This document shows, piece after piece, positions 6,543-13,727 of a stretch of 19,767 bases of DNA. The position numbers and the translations under genes were made by a program. Position 1 is the first letter of the stretch, and every line of letters starts with the position of its first letter. The DNA is from an uncultured Clostridia bacterium (GTDB lineage: Bacteria > Bacillota > Clostridia > Oscillospirales > Oscillospiraceae): NCBI GenBank assembly GCA_945918815.1, contig CAMEIU010000010.1, positions 1-19,767 of the forward strand. Direction: 5' to 3'. The notes beneath the pieces were generated by a model. It did not search any database and was not told the DNA's origin. It saw only the letters and a list, made by a program, of their open reading frames with translations.

Positions 6543-7493
6543 TTATTCTAATAAACTCGCGGCCAGCCAGCCGCAGATATGACCGCCGCCCACGTTGGCG
6601 TCGCAGGCCTCCATGGCCTTTTGCACCGTATTGGCCGCCGCGGCCAGGGAACGGGCCGTGCGGCCCTGTCCCAGAGACGCGGCCATGGCGTTGCCGGGCA
6701 GGCCCGCCCGGACCGTCAAGGCGTTGGTCAGAAGCTGCTTCCACTGGTCGAAGACCTCCAGGAGCTTGTCCCGGGGCAGCTTTTCCATGGCGCAGAGCAG
6801 CTGCGTCAGCGCGAAGCGGTCGTCTGCGGCGAAGGCAGCGGCAAACTGCGCCGTCTGCGGCAGAATCAGCTCCCCTTCCAGCAGGGTTTTGGCCTGTCCC
6901 AGATAGCCGCCGGCGCGGACATAGGCCGCCTCCAGGGCCGCCGGATCCTCCTTGGGGCACTGGGACGCCAGCCAGGACAGCGCCTGGTCCCGGGGTACCG
7001 GCTCCAGCCGCAGCTCCGCGCAGCGGCTCCGCACCGTGGGCAGCAGCTTCTCCGCGTTGTCGGTCAAAAGCAAAAACACCGCGTAGGACGGCGGCTCCTC
7101 GATGAGCTTCAGCAGGGCGTTCTGGGCGTTTTCGTTCATGTTCTGCGCCCTGGGAATCACATAGACCTTATGCCGCCCCTCGTTGGGCCGGAAATAGGCG
7201 TCGGCCTGGAGCTGCCGGATCAGGTCCACATAGACGGTCTTCTTCTCCGGGTCGTCTACGGTGATCACGTCGGGATGGTTCCCCGTCAGGACCTTGCGGC
7301 ACTGGTGGCAGCGGCCGCAGGGAGCCTGGGCCTCTGTACACTGCAAAGCGGCGGCCAGAATCTTCGCCAGGGTCCGCTTCCCGGAGCCCTCCGGCCCGCA
7401 GAGCAGATAGCAGTGGGAAGACCGGCCGGTCCGAAAGGCCTCGGAAAGCCGCTGCTTCAAATCGGCGTTTCCCAAGAAACCGGCAAATTCCAT
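6543..7493 (-). CDS. holB: DNA polymerase III clamp-loader subunit delta prime
   Basis: A 316-aa AAA+ protein. The P-loop GPEGSGKRT (33-41) is followed by a zinc module with C52, C59, C62 and C65. The NENAQNALLKLIEEPPS segment (120-136) and the SRC motif (156-158) are typical of clamp-loader subunits; in delta prime the SRC arginine acts in trans on a neighbouring subunit. The Walker B region reads PRAQNM rather than DEAD, as is common in delta prime, which does not hydrolyse ATP. The ATG at 7493 follows GGGAGG. holB followed by ricT is the standard Firmicutes order. Here the operon runs on into lipoate genes. Confidence 0.93.
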   Translation of the reverse strand: MEFAGFLGNADLKQRLSEAFRTGRSSHCYLLCGPEGSGKRTLAKILAAALQCTEAQAPCGRCHQCRKVLTGNHPDVITVDDPEKKTVYVDLIRQLQADAYFRPNEGRHKVYVIPRAQNMNENAQNALLKLIEEPPSYAVFLLLTDNAEKLLPTVRSRCAELRLEPVPRDQALSWLASQCPKEDPAALEAAYVRAGGYLGQAKTLLEGELILPQTAQFAAAFAADDRFALTQLLCAMEKLPRDKLLEVFDQWKQLLTNALTVRAGLPGNAMAASLGQGRTARSLAAAANTVQKAMEACDANVGGGHICGWLAASLLE

Positions 7494-7537
7494 TTCGGAC
7501 CTCCCTCTGCTGATACGCCTCCATTATGTTACAGGTT

Positions 7538-7546
7538 ATTATACCA
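7538..7546 (-). promoter_or_regulatory. Extended -10 promoter of the holB operon
   Basis: On the minus strand TGGTATAAT gives a perfect TATAAT box with the TGn extension, 44 bases upstream of the holB ATG. No good -35 box stands 17 bases further up, which is normal for extended -10 promoters. It probably drives the six genes from holB to lplA. Confidence 0.6.
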
Positions 7547-7605
7547 AAACTTCCGGCAAATAGCTATCTTTTTTTCTGACAATTGCATCGGACATCATGG
7601 AGCGG

Positions 7606-7802
7606 GAAATTGGGATTTGACGATGTGCTGTATCGCCCATGTAGGGCGTGGGAAGGCGAATTGCCCGAAGGGCAAGAGAGGCTGGTCTGGACCGCGACCC
7701 GACGCGCCGTTTGGCAGTTGGTTCCAGGATGCAGCTGCCTGCATACGGCACGTCCAGTGGCCGTGCCCTACATAAAGCGGTACATCGGCAAATCCCAATT
7801 TC
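7606..7802. repeat. MITE-like inverted-repeat element, copy B
   Basis: Ends GAAATTGGGATTTG (7606-7619) and CAAATCCCAATTTC (7789-7802) are perfect inverted repeats. The match continues inward with one mismatch (CGATGT / ACATCG). Internal TGTAGGGC / GCCCTACA is a second inverted repeat. A 79-bp interior block (7694-7772) is nearly identical to 14612-14690 in copy C; I count three mismatches. No reading frame of interest. Confidence 0.8.
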
Positions 7803-7819
7803 TCCCTTCACGATTGGAT

Positions 7820-7848
7820 TTGACATCCCATCCGAATCAAAGTATACT
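7820..7848 (+). promoter_or_regulatory. Consensus sigma-A promoter of the DUF362-XRE operon
   Basis: TTGACA (7820-7825), a 17-base spacer and TATACT (7843-7848), 38 bases before the ATG at 7886. It starts 18 bases after the right end of repeat copy B. Confidence 0.85.
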
Positions 7849-7885
7849 ACTATACAAATCACCTTTTCAGGATGGAGGAACGACT

Positions 7886-8989
7886 ATGGAACGGGCAGCT
7901 GTTTACTTTACGGATTTCCGCATGAAGAACGGGCAGAACCACGAAACCAAGCTTCGGAAACTCATGAAGGCCGCCGGAATGGACCGGATCGATTTTCAGG
8001 ATAAATTTGTCGCCATCAAGATTCACTTCGGCGAATTGGGCAATCTGGCCTTTCTGCGGCCCAATTTTGCCAAATATGTGGCAGACTATGTGAAAGAGCT
8101 GGGCGGCAAGCCCTTTTTGACCGACTGCAACACCCTCTATGTCGGCTCCCGGAAAAACGCCCTGGACCATCTGGACACGGCCAACCTCAACGGCTTCAAT
8201 CCCATGACCACTGGCTGCCAGATTCTCATTGCCGACGGCCTCAAGGGCACCGACGACGTGGAGGTCCCGGTGATTGGCGGGACCCTCTGCAAGACCGCCA
8301 AGATCGGCCGGGCGCTGATGGACGCGGACATCGTCATCTCCCTGAATCACTTCAAGGGCCACGAATGCACGGGCTTCGGCGGCGCGCTGAAGAACCTGGG
8401 CATGGGCGGCGGCTCCCGGGCCGGTAAAATGGAAATGCACTCCGCCGGAAAGCCCATCGTCAACCGGGACCTGTGCGTCGGCTGCAAGGCCTGCGCCAAA
8501 ATCTGCGCCCATGACGGCCCGCAGATCGCCGACGGCAAGTGTTCCATCGACCACAGCAAATGCGCTGGCTGCGGCCGCTGCATCGGTGTCTGTCCCAAGG
8601 ACGCCATTGAGCCCGGCGAGGATGAGACCTTTGAAAATCTCAACGGCAAAATCGCGGAATACGCCAAAGCCGTGGTGGACGGCCGTCCCAGCTTCCATAT
8701 CAGCATCGTCAACCAGGTGTCGCCCAACTGCGACTGCCACCCGGAAAGCGACGCGGCCATTGTCCCCGACGTGGGCATGTTCGCCTCCTTTGACCCGGTG
8801 GCCATCGACGTGGCCTGCGCCGACGCCGTCAACCGGCAGCCGGTGAATCCCAGAAGCATCCTGGCCGAACGGGCCGGGATCCCCGACCGCTTCACCGGCA
8901 CCCATCCCACCACCAACTGGCGCACCGGCCCCGAACACGGCGAGGCCATCGGCCTGGGTTCCATGGACTATGAACTGATCACCGTTTAA
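7886..8989 (+). CDS. DUF362 protein with two [4Fe-4S] ferredoxin clusters
   Basis: A 367-aa cytosolic iron-sulfur protein. The DUF362 region surrounds an inserted 2[4Fe-4S] ferredoxin domain. Cluster motifs are CVGCKACAKIC (C197, C200, C203, C207) and CAGCGRCIGVC (C226, C229, C232, C236). Conserved DUF362 pieces include KIHFGELGN (45-53), DCNTLYVGSR (80-89), HFKGHECTGFGGALKNLGMG (155-174) and the C-terminal SFDPVAIDVACADA. There is no signal peptide or membrane segment. The biochemical role of DUF362 proteins is not settled; an electron-transfer or redox-linked function is inference. The ATG follows GGAGG at seven bases. It is transcribed together with the XRE regulator 14 bases downstream. 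Confidence 0.88.
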   Translation: MERAAVYFTDFRMKNGQNHETKLRKLMKAAGMDRIDFQDKFVAIKIHFGELGNLAFLRPNFAKYVADYVKELGGKPFLTDCNTLYVGSRKNALDHLDTANLNGFNPMTTGCQILIADGLKGTDDVEVPVIGGTLCKTAKIGRALMDADIVISLNHFKGHECTGFGGALKNLGMGGGSRAGKMEMHSAGKPIVNRDLCVGCKACAKICAHDGPQIADGKCSIDHSKCAGCGRCIGVCPKDAIEPGEDETFENLNGKIAEYAKAVVDGRPSFHISIVNQVSPNCDCHPESDAAIVPDVGMFASFDPVAIDVACADAVNRQPVNPRSILAERAGIPDRFTGTHPTTNWRTGPEHGEAIGLGSMDYELITV

Positions 8990-9003
8990 AAGGAGACTTC
9001 TCT

Positions 9004-9477
9004 ATGGTAACACTTCCTCAGCGTATCGCGGAGCTGCGCACCCAAAAAGGCATGACCCGGCCGGAGCTGTCGGCGGCCTTGGGACTGCCCCGGAACGCCA
9101 TCGAAAAATTTGAATCCGGGCGGCAGACGCCCACCAAGGACCAGCAGGCGAAGCTGGCAGCCTATTTCGGCGTGTCCCTGCTCTATCTCCAGGGCGAAAG
9201 CGACGATCCCACCCGGCAGGACAGCTGGATGACCGCCGCCCTGTCCGAAGCGGAGCCGGACCCGGAGCCCCGGCCCCGGTACAAACCGGCCCCCAAGCCC
9301 ACGCCGGTTCAGTCCAGCGGCGCGGACCACGGCCAGAGCGCCCTGGTCAGCTCCTTCCTGAATAACAAGGCCTTCCAGGACACGGTCCGCACCATGGTGC
9401 TGGAAACCCTCCGCACCCCCGAAGGCCAGGAGCTTCTTGCCCAGATCGTCAGGAAAGAGATCAACAAACAGAAATAA
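9004..9477 (+). CDS. XRE-family helix-turn-helix regulator
   Basis: A 157-aa protein with an N-terminal Cro/C1-type HTH (residues about 5-62: QRIAELRTQKGMTRPELSAA, then LPRNAIEKFESGRQTPT, then LAAYFGVSLLYL). A Pro/Glu/Lys-rich linker (about 84-104) leads to a C-terminal helical region (FLNNKAFQDTVRTMVLETLR) of unknown role, perhaps for dimerisation. The ATG has GGAG eight bases upstream and lies 14 bases after the DUF362 stop, so the two form an operon. It could be autoregulatory or respond to the iron-sulfur protein's substrate; nothing in the sequence decides this. Confidence 0.85.
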   Translation: MVTLPQRIAELRTQKGMTRPELSAALGLPRNAIEKFESGRQTPTKDQQAKLAAYFGVSLLYLQGESDDPTRQDSWMTAALSEAEPDPEPRPRYKPAPKPTPVQSSGADHGQSALVSSFLNNKAFQDTVRTMVLETLRTPEGQELLAQIVRKEINKQK

Positions 9478-9480
9478 AGC

Positions 9481-9541
9481 ACAAACCCTCGTGCCCATGC
9501 GGGCGGCTGATAGCCGCCCCTACAGGGGCGCGAGGGTTTGT
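9481..9541. repeat. REP-like hairpin repeat family 2, copy 1
   Basis: Outer arms ACAAACCCTCGTGCCC (9481-9496) and GGGCGCGAGGGTTTGT (9526-9541) pair over 16 positions with one G-T pair. Inside is GGGCGGCT-GAT-AGCCGCCC (9501-9519). It begins four bases after the XRE stop codon and lies between convergent genes, so it may end transcription from both sides despite lacking a clear T-run. The 35-base core is identical to 11507-11541. Confidence 0.75.
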
Positions 9542-9618
9542 GCTGGATCCCCATCTCATACCGCAGGGGCGACCCTTACGGTCCCCCTACGGCGTTGTTG
9601 TTCGTGCATTTCGTTGTT

Positions 9619-10029
9619 TCAGCGGCACAGGAACCCATGGGCCTCCTGTAAGATCCTCCGCCGGCCCTCATGCTGGAGCAGGGTCATGGCTTCCTCATAG
9701 GATACCAGCCGTGCTTCCATCAGCTCTTCTTTCTGAATCCGAACTGATTGGTCCTGATATTCCGCCAGGAAGTACACGGCCTCCTTGAGAATATTTCCCT
9801 TTTTGGGCAGCGGGTATTCTTCGGTCATCCGGAAGCCGTCCAGGAAGCTGGGCCGGATGTGGACTTCCTCATAGATCTCCCGGAGGGCCGTTTCCTGCTC
9901 CGTTTCATTTTCTTCCACATGTCCCTTGGGAAAGCCGTAGATTCCCGCCCGGCTCTGGGCCAGCAGGTACCTGATTTCTCCATGGATCCGGGTGAACACC
10001 ACGGCCCCGCAGGATTTTTCCCGTCTCAT
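9619..10029 (-). CDS. Nudix hydrolase
   Basis: A 136-aa Nudix protein. The Nudix box runs G36 to I58 (GHVEENETEQETALREIYEEV and on), matching Gx5Ex7REUxEExGU except that the final Gly is His57. The upstream CGAVVFTR and FPKGH and the overall size resemble bis(5'-nucleosyl)-tetraphosphatases (MutT/Ap4A type), but substrates cannot be assigned with certainty. The ATG at 10029 overlaps the stop of the MocR gene (ATGA), with GGAGG nine bases upstream inside that gene, so expression depends on MocR translation. Downstream lies a short imperfect hairpin (about 9563-9590) with no T-run. Confidence 0.88.
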   Translation of the reverse strand: MRREKSCGAVVFTRIHGEIRYLLAQSRAGIYGFPKGHVEENETEQETALREIYEEVHIRPSFLDGFRMTEEYPLPKKGNILKEAVYFLAEYQDQSVRIQKEELMEARLVSYEEAMTLLQHEGRRRILQEAHGFLCR

Positions 10030-11402
10030 ATGGTCAACTCCTCCAATACCTTCACCACTCTGGGCAGATCGGCGGCGGCCATATCGGAATACTGAATCAC
10101 CACCCGGCCCCGGCTCTCCGGGTCCGGCGGGCCGCTTTGATACCGGGACAGGCTGGCCGCCCGGACGCCCGCTTTTCCCAGGGCCGCCTCCACGGCTTGA
10201 TCCGGCAGGCCCGTGTCCAGGCGGAGCAGGAAATGAAGGCCCGCTTCCTCGCCCTGGACGGCCATCTTGTCCGCACAGGGAGACTGCCGCAGGAGGCTCA
10301 GGAACTCCGTCCGCAGAAGCCGGTAGTGGCGTTTCATGCGGCTGACATGCTTTTCAAAATAGCCCTCGTCCAGAAACCGGGCCAGGGTCAGCTGCTCGAA
10401 GCTGGGCACCGTGCAGCTGTAGAAGCCCAGCTTCTGATGATACCGGGCCATGAGGGACTCGGGCAGGATCATATAGCTGATGCGAAGGGCCGGGGTGATG
10501 GTCTTGGAGAAGGTGTTCATGTAGATGACCCGGCCGATGGCGTCCATGCTGTACATGGTGGGGATGACCCGGCCGGAAAAGCGGAACTCGGAGTCATAGT
10601 CGTCCTCGATGAGCCAGCGGTCCAGGCGGCTGCCCAGCCAGGCCATGAGCTGCCTGCGGCGGCCGATGGGGGTCACAAGACCTGTAGGGAACTGGTGGCT
10701 GGGGGAAATGTGCAGCACGTTGGCCCCGCTGGCCATTAAGGCGCGCATATCGACGCCGCTCTCGTCCAGGGCCACCGGGCAAAGGGCCACGCTATTGGCC
10801 TCATAGACCCGGCGGATCTTCTGATGGCCGGGATTCTCCAGGCCGAAGCAGTTCTCCCGGCCCAGAAGCTGAATGAGAATATTATAGAGGTACTCCGCCC
10901 CAGCGCCGATGATGATCCGTTCCGGCGAAACCTCCATGCCGCGGCTCCGCCGCAGCATTCCGGCAATGGCCTGGCGCAGGGCCAGCAGGCCCGTATTGGG
11001 CGGCGACCGGAGCAGCAAATCGTGCTGGTCCAGCAGGACCCCCCGCATGAGCTTGGCCCAGATGGAGAACGGAAACTGGCCCGCGCTGGGAGACGGCGGC
11101 GCAGGCGGCTCCTGGGGCGGCAGCGGCTGCACAGAAGGCGGCAGGGGCCGGGGCAGGGCGTCCAGCTGCTCCACATAATAGCCGGACCGGGGCCGGGATT
11201 GCAGATAGCCCTCGGTCAGAAGCTGATTGTAGGCGTTCTCCACGGTGATGCGGCTGACATTCAAATGCTCCGCCAGGGCCCGCTTGGACGGCAGCTTCTC
11301 CCCGCCCCGCAAGGCGCCGGAGAGAATATCCTCCTTGAGGGCGCGGTACAGCTGCTCATACAGCGGCGTCTTCTCCGAAGAATCCAGCACGTAAGTCCGC
11401 AT
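10026..11402 (-). CDS. MocR-type regulator (GntR winged helix fused to aminotransferase fold)
   Basis: A 458-aa PLP-binding transcription factor. Residues about 8-78 form a GntR winged HTH (LYEQLYRALKEDILSGAL, LPSKRALAEHLNVSRITVENAY, GYLQSRPRSGYYV). A proline-rich linker spans about 82-106. The rest is a fold-type I aminotransferase domain: NTGLLALRQAIAGML, SPSHQFPTG (233-241), EDDYDSEFR (266-274), and NTFSKTITPALR with K300 as the expected PLP lysine. In the family such proteins act as PdxR, GabR or similar regulators. No PLP-synthesis or transport gene adjoins it, so its target is open. The ATG at 11402 follows GGGAGG. It is co-transcribed with the Nudix gene. Confidence 0.9.
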   Translation of the reverse strand: MRTYVLDSSEKTPLYEQLYRALKEDILSGALRGGEKLPSKRALAEHLNVSRITVENAYNQLLTEGYLQSRPRSGYYVEQLDALPRPLPPSVQPLPPQEPPAPPSPSAGQFPFSIWAKLMRGVLLDQHDLLLRSPPNTGLLALRQAIAGMLRRSRGMEVSPERIIIGAGAEYLYNILIQLLGRENCFGLENPGHQKIRRVYEANSVALCPVALDESGVDMRALMASGANVLHISPSHQFPTGLVTPIGRRRQLMAWLGSRLDRWLIEDDYDSEFRFSGRVIPTMYSMDAIGRVIYMNTFSKTITPALRISYMILPESLMARYHQKLGFYSCTVPSFEQLTLARFLDEGYFEKHVSRMKRHYRLLRTEFLSLLRQSPCADKMAVQGEEAGLHFLLRLDTGLPDQAVEAALGKAGVRAASLSRYQSGPPDPESRGRVVIQYSDMAAADLPRVVKVLEELTI

Positions 11403-11449
11403 CCGATTGGCCTCCCGTTTTTCTAAGATTTCGCAGTTTCTATGAGGTC

Positions 11450-11478
11450 AGTATAGCGAATCCAAAAAGAAAAAGCAA
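11450..11478 (-). promoter_or_regulatory. Sigma-A promoter of the MocR-Nudix operon
   Basis: On the minus strand TTGCTT (11478-11473), a 17-base spacer and TATACT (11455-11450), about 48 bases before the ATG. Confidence 0.65.
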
Positions 11479-11491
11479 GCACCCGACGCCA

Positions 11492-11556
11492 AACGCACCC
11501 TGGTGCCCCATGCGGGCGGCTGATAGCCGCCCCTACAGGGGACACGAGAGTGCGTT
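11492..11556. repeat. REP-like hairpin repeat family 2, copy 2
   Basis: Shares an identical 35-base core (11507-11541, containing GGGCGGCTGATAGCCGCCC) with the copy at 9481. Its outer arms AACGCAC / GTGCGTT (11492-11498, 11550-11556) differ from that copy yet still pair with each other. Confidence 0.75.
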
Positions 11557-11560
11557 CAAA

Positions 11561-11623
11561 ATTATAAATCATCCGCGTCAGCGGATACCTTCATTCTCCA
11601 TTGTCAATTGTCTATTGTCCATT
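11561..11623. repeat. Hairpin repeat family 3, copy 2, with 7-bp tandem repeats
   Basis: ATCCGC-GTCA-GCGGAT (11571-11586) in flanks like those of 1966-2022. The right part is a tandem of ATTGTCA, ATTGTCT and ATTGTCC (11600-11620), running into the stop codon of the DUF2207 gene. Confidence 0.6.
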
Positions 11624-13421
11624 ACTTCCGTATGGACACGTTCAGCATGGCCATGGTTTCGCAGTAGTGATCGTAGAACGACGCGGGCGTATGGGGCGTG
11701 CTGTTGGCCGCCTCATACCACTGGCAGGGCTCCAGCTGGATGTCGCTGAACAGGGCCACAAAATGCTTTCCCCGTCCCATGGCTTCGGCGTAGGGCAGCA
11801 TCTTATAGAAATACTGGGGATCCCGGCGGAGCATCTGCATCAAGTGATGGTCCGAAGCGTTATGCAGGAACCGGCGGAAGCCCAGGGTCTGGGCAATGAC
11901 TTCGTTGCCATAGTCGCTGCGGCGGCCGCCGTGGGCCGTCTGCCAGCCGATGAACACCGCCAACGCCACGGCCGGAACCATGACCAGGGTCGCGCCGCCC
12001 AGGCCGCCCAAAATCAGGAGCAGCAGCGCGCTTCCCGCACCGGCGCCCGTCCACAGCCAATCGCTGAGATAGTACGCGCCGCAGGCCTTGTGAATGAGCC
12101 AGCACAATGCGAAGCCCGCCACCAAAGCCGCCAGCAGGAACATCACATGGAGTTTATCCGGCGCCAGGGCGTCCATGGCGCACAGCGTCGCAGCGGCGCA
12201 CACCAGGCAGCTCAGGAGCCTGGCCAGGAAGGGAGATCCGCTGTCCCGGCTGTAGAGCCGCCGGGCCCAGTAGCGGGGAATGACCGCCATGGCCTTCTCG
12301 CCCACCTTTTTATAGCGGAGACTGGCGCCGTCGCAGAGGGTTTCCCCGCCAAAGAGCAGGTCGAACAGCTTTCGCTCATAGAGCCGCCGCTCGTTGCCCA
12401 TGCTCATACGCCGCCGGAGAATCACATGGCCGGATTTGTTGATGTAGAAGGAAAGATAACCCAGGGTGGCCCAGTGGCTCACCAGCATATTGAAGTCCGC
12501 GTCACCGCCAGACAGCAGATAGGGCACATCTCCCGGATTGACGCCGTCGGGCGGCAGGGTTCTGGCCTGGACCCGCAGGGGATCGCTACGCAGCCGCCAC
12601 CAGTAGAACACATCCAGGGCCAGCAGCACAAACAAAATCACCGTCATGACCTTGGACAGCAGGCCTTCATGATAATGACCGGAGAAGAAGCCCTTTGGCA
12701 GAGACAGGGTCATGGACATGGTCTCATGGTCCTTCAGCGGCTCGATGGTGACGCCGGAGATCACGCTGCTGCTGGCAGTGAAGTTCAGGGCATCCTCGAT
12801 CAGCTCCCCGTAATAGCCGCTGGAAAAGTCGGGGTAGGCGTCCGCCGTCTGGGGGAGCGCCACGGAAAACTGCATGGAAGAGATGGGGTAGACCTGCGCG
12901 GCCAGCAGCGGCAGCAGGAAGGTCTGGCCCTCGTCCGTTCCGGTGACCAGGTCTGACAGCGTATAAGAGACGGTGAAGGTCTGGGTCCCGGTGAAGCCGG
13001 CCTCATTGGAAATGGTCAGGTACCGGTTGCCGCTCTCCGTGGAGGCCTTGGCCTTGTAGCCCGCCGCCTGCGCCTTCTTGGCCGCCGCCGGGACAGCCAG
13101 GCGGACCTCCGTCAGAGCCCCTATGATGGAAAGCTCCACCGTCTGTGTGACGGAAGCCTTTCCGCCGCCGTCCACCGTGCAGGAAATCTGCAGGGAGCGG
13201 ATGTGGGTCTCCTCGGCCAGAGGATCCACAGCGTCCGTCTGGGCTTCCGTCAAATCTTCTTCCAGAGGCGCGGCTTCTTCCGCAGGTTCTCCCTCGGAAG
13301 GGACGGCGTCTTCATTCTCAATCTGAGCATCCTGGGGCGTCTCCTCCCCTACCGCGCCGGCCGCAGGCAGGCAAAACAGCAGGCAGCACACCGCCGCCAG
13401 GACCGCAAGCAATCGTTTCAT
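11622..13421 (-). CDS. DUF2207 predicted membrane protein with signal peptide
   Basis: A 599-aa envelope protein. A signal peptide (1 to about 23, LLAVLAAVCCLLFCLPAAGA) is followed by an acidic low-complexity stretch (24-72). Next comes an extracellular beta-rich DUF2207 domain (about 73-250), a transmembrane helix (about 256-276), a cytosolic segment, four more hydrophobic helices (about 399-494) and a cytosolic tail. The tail has the family's typical motif: GFRRFLHNAS then FYKMLPYAEAMGRGKHF. The function of the family is unknown. The ATG at 13421 has GGAGG six bases upstream; an upstream extension of 51 codons has no such site. A weak promoter candidate TTGCCT-N17-TAGACT lies at 13523-13495 on the minus strand. 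Confidence 0.85.
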   Translation of the reverse strand: MKRLLAVLAAVCCLLFCLPAAGAVGEETPQDAQIENEDAVPSEGEPAEEAAPLEEDLTEAQTDAVDPLAEETHIRSLQISCTVDGGGKASVTQTVELSIIGALTEVRLAVPAAAKKAQAAGYKAKASTESGNRYLTISNEAGFTGTQTFTVSYTLSDLVTGTDEGQTFLLPLLAAQVYPISSMQFSVALPQTADAYPDFSSGYYGELIEDALNFTASSSVISGVTIEPLKDHETMSMTLSLPKGFFSGHYHEGLLSKVMTVILFVLLALDVFYWWRLRSDPLRVQARTLPPDGVNPGDVPYLLSGGDADFNMLVSHWATLGYLSFYINKSGHVILRRRMSMGNERRLYERKLFDLLFGGETLCDGASLRYKKVGEKAMAVIPRYWARRLYSRDSGSPFLARLLSCLVCAAATLCAMDALAPDKLHVMFLLAALVAGFALCWLIHKACGAYYLSDWLWTGAGAGSALLLLILGGLGGATLVMVPAVALAVFIGWQTAHGGRRSDYGNEVIAQTLGFRRFLHNASDHHLMQMLRRDPQYFYKMLPYAEAMGRGKHFVALFSDIQLEPCQWYEAANSTPHTPASFYDHYCETMAMLNVSIRK

Positions 13422-13584
13422 GGCAGTCCTCCATATCAGCAGATTCCGGCGGCCAAAGCATAATCCACCAGAATACAAATCTTCATAATATAGTAGTCTA
13501 CCATACCAGACAGAAAAAGGCAAGAAGCCGCGGAAAAACTCCCGATTCAGGCCGCCGGCAGGGCCCTCGTGCAAAATTTACCAA

Positions 13585-13651
13585 TGTGTATAGCCGGGAT
13601 GCAGCCGCCTGTCTTGCAGCAACATCATATGTACACCGTCAAATCCCAATC
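13585..13651. repeat. Solo right end of the MITE-like family, copy D
   Basis: TCTTGCAGCAACATCATATG and the following bases up to CAAATCCCAATCT align with the right end of copy C (CCTTGCACCAGCATCATGC to CAAATCCCAATCT). The left end and core are missing. Confidence 0.55.
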
Positions 13652-13667
13652 TATCATTGGAATCCCA

Positions 13668-13697
13668 AAGCCCCCGGCTTTTAGGAGCCGGGGGCTT
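13668..13697 (-). terminator. Intrinsic terminator of the SpoIIQ-like gene
   Basis: Perfect 12-bp stem AAGCCCCCGGCT / AGCCGGGGGCTT with a six-base loop, 30 bases past the stop codon. The downstream T-run on the minus strand is short (TTT). Confidence 0.75.
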
Positions 13698-13727
13698 CGG
13701 TGAGGAAAGAAAATGAAAAAGGAACGA

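Larger units (their letters stand above)
7494..7885. other. Divergent intergenic region holB / DUF362 gene
   Basis: No gene. It holds the holB promoter on the minus strand (7538-7546), a MITE-like repeat (7606-7802) and the sigma-A promoter of the DUF362 gene on the plus strand (7820-7848). Open frames that extend the DUF362 gene leftward into the repeat lack a ribosome binding site. Confidence 0.7.
13422..13727. other. Intergenic region with repeat remnant and terminator
   Basis: No gene. 13422-13530 is the upstream region of the DUF2207 gene. About 13585-13651 is a truncated copy of the MITE-like family: its right part resembles copy C and ends CAAATCCCAATC (13640-13651), and no left end is seen. 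A terminator hairpin for the SpoIIQ-like gene sits at 13668-13697. Confidence 0.6.

Noticed and set aside
7619..7648. A promoter carried by the left end of the MITE-like repeats (TTGACG near the end)
   Set aside because: No -10 box with acceptable match stands 16-18 bases downstream in copies B or C.
7583..7885. N-terminal extension of the DUF362 protein
   Set aside because: The extension is translated repeat and promoter sequence. The ATG at 7886 has the only good ribosome binding site and lies after the consensus promoter.
9542..9618. Small gene or terminator after the Nudix gene
   Set aside because: Only a short bulged hairpin (about 9563-9590) without a T-run is visible, and there is no open frame with a start site.
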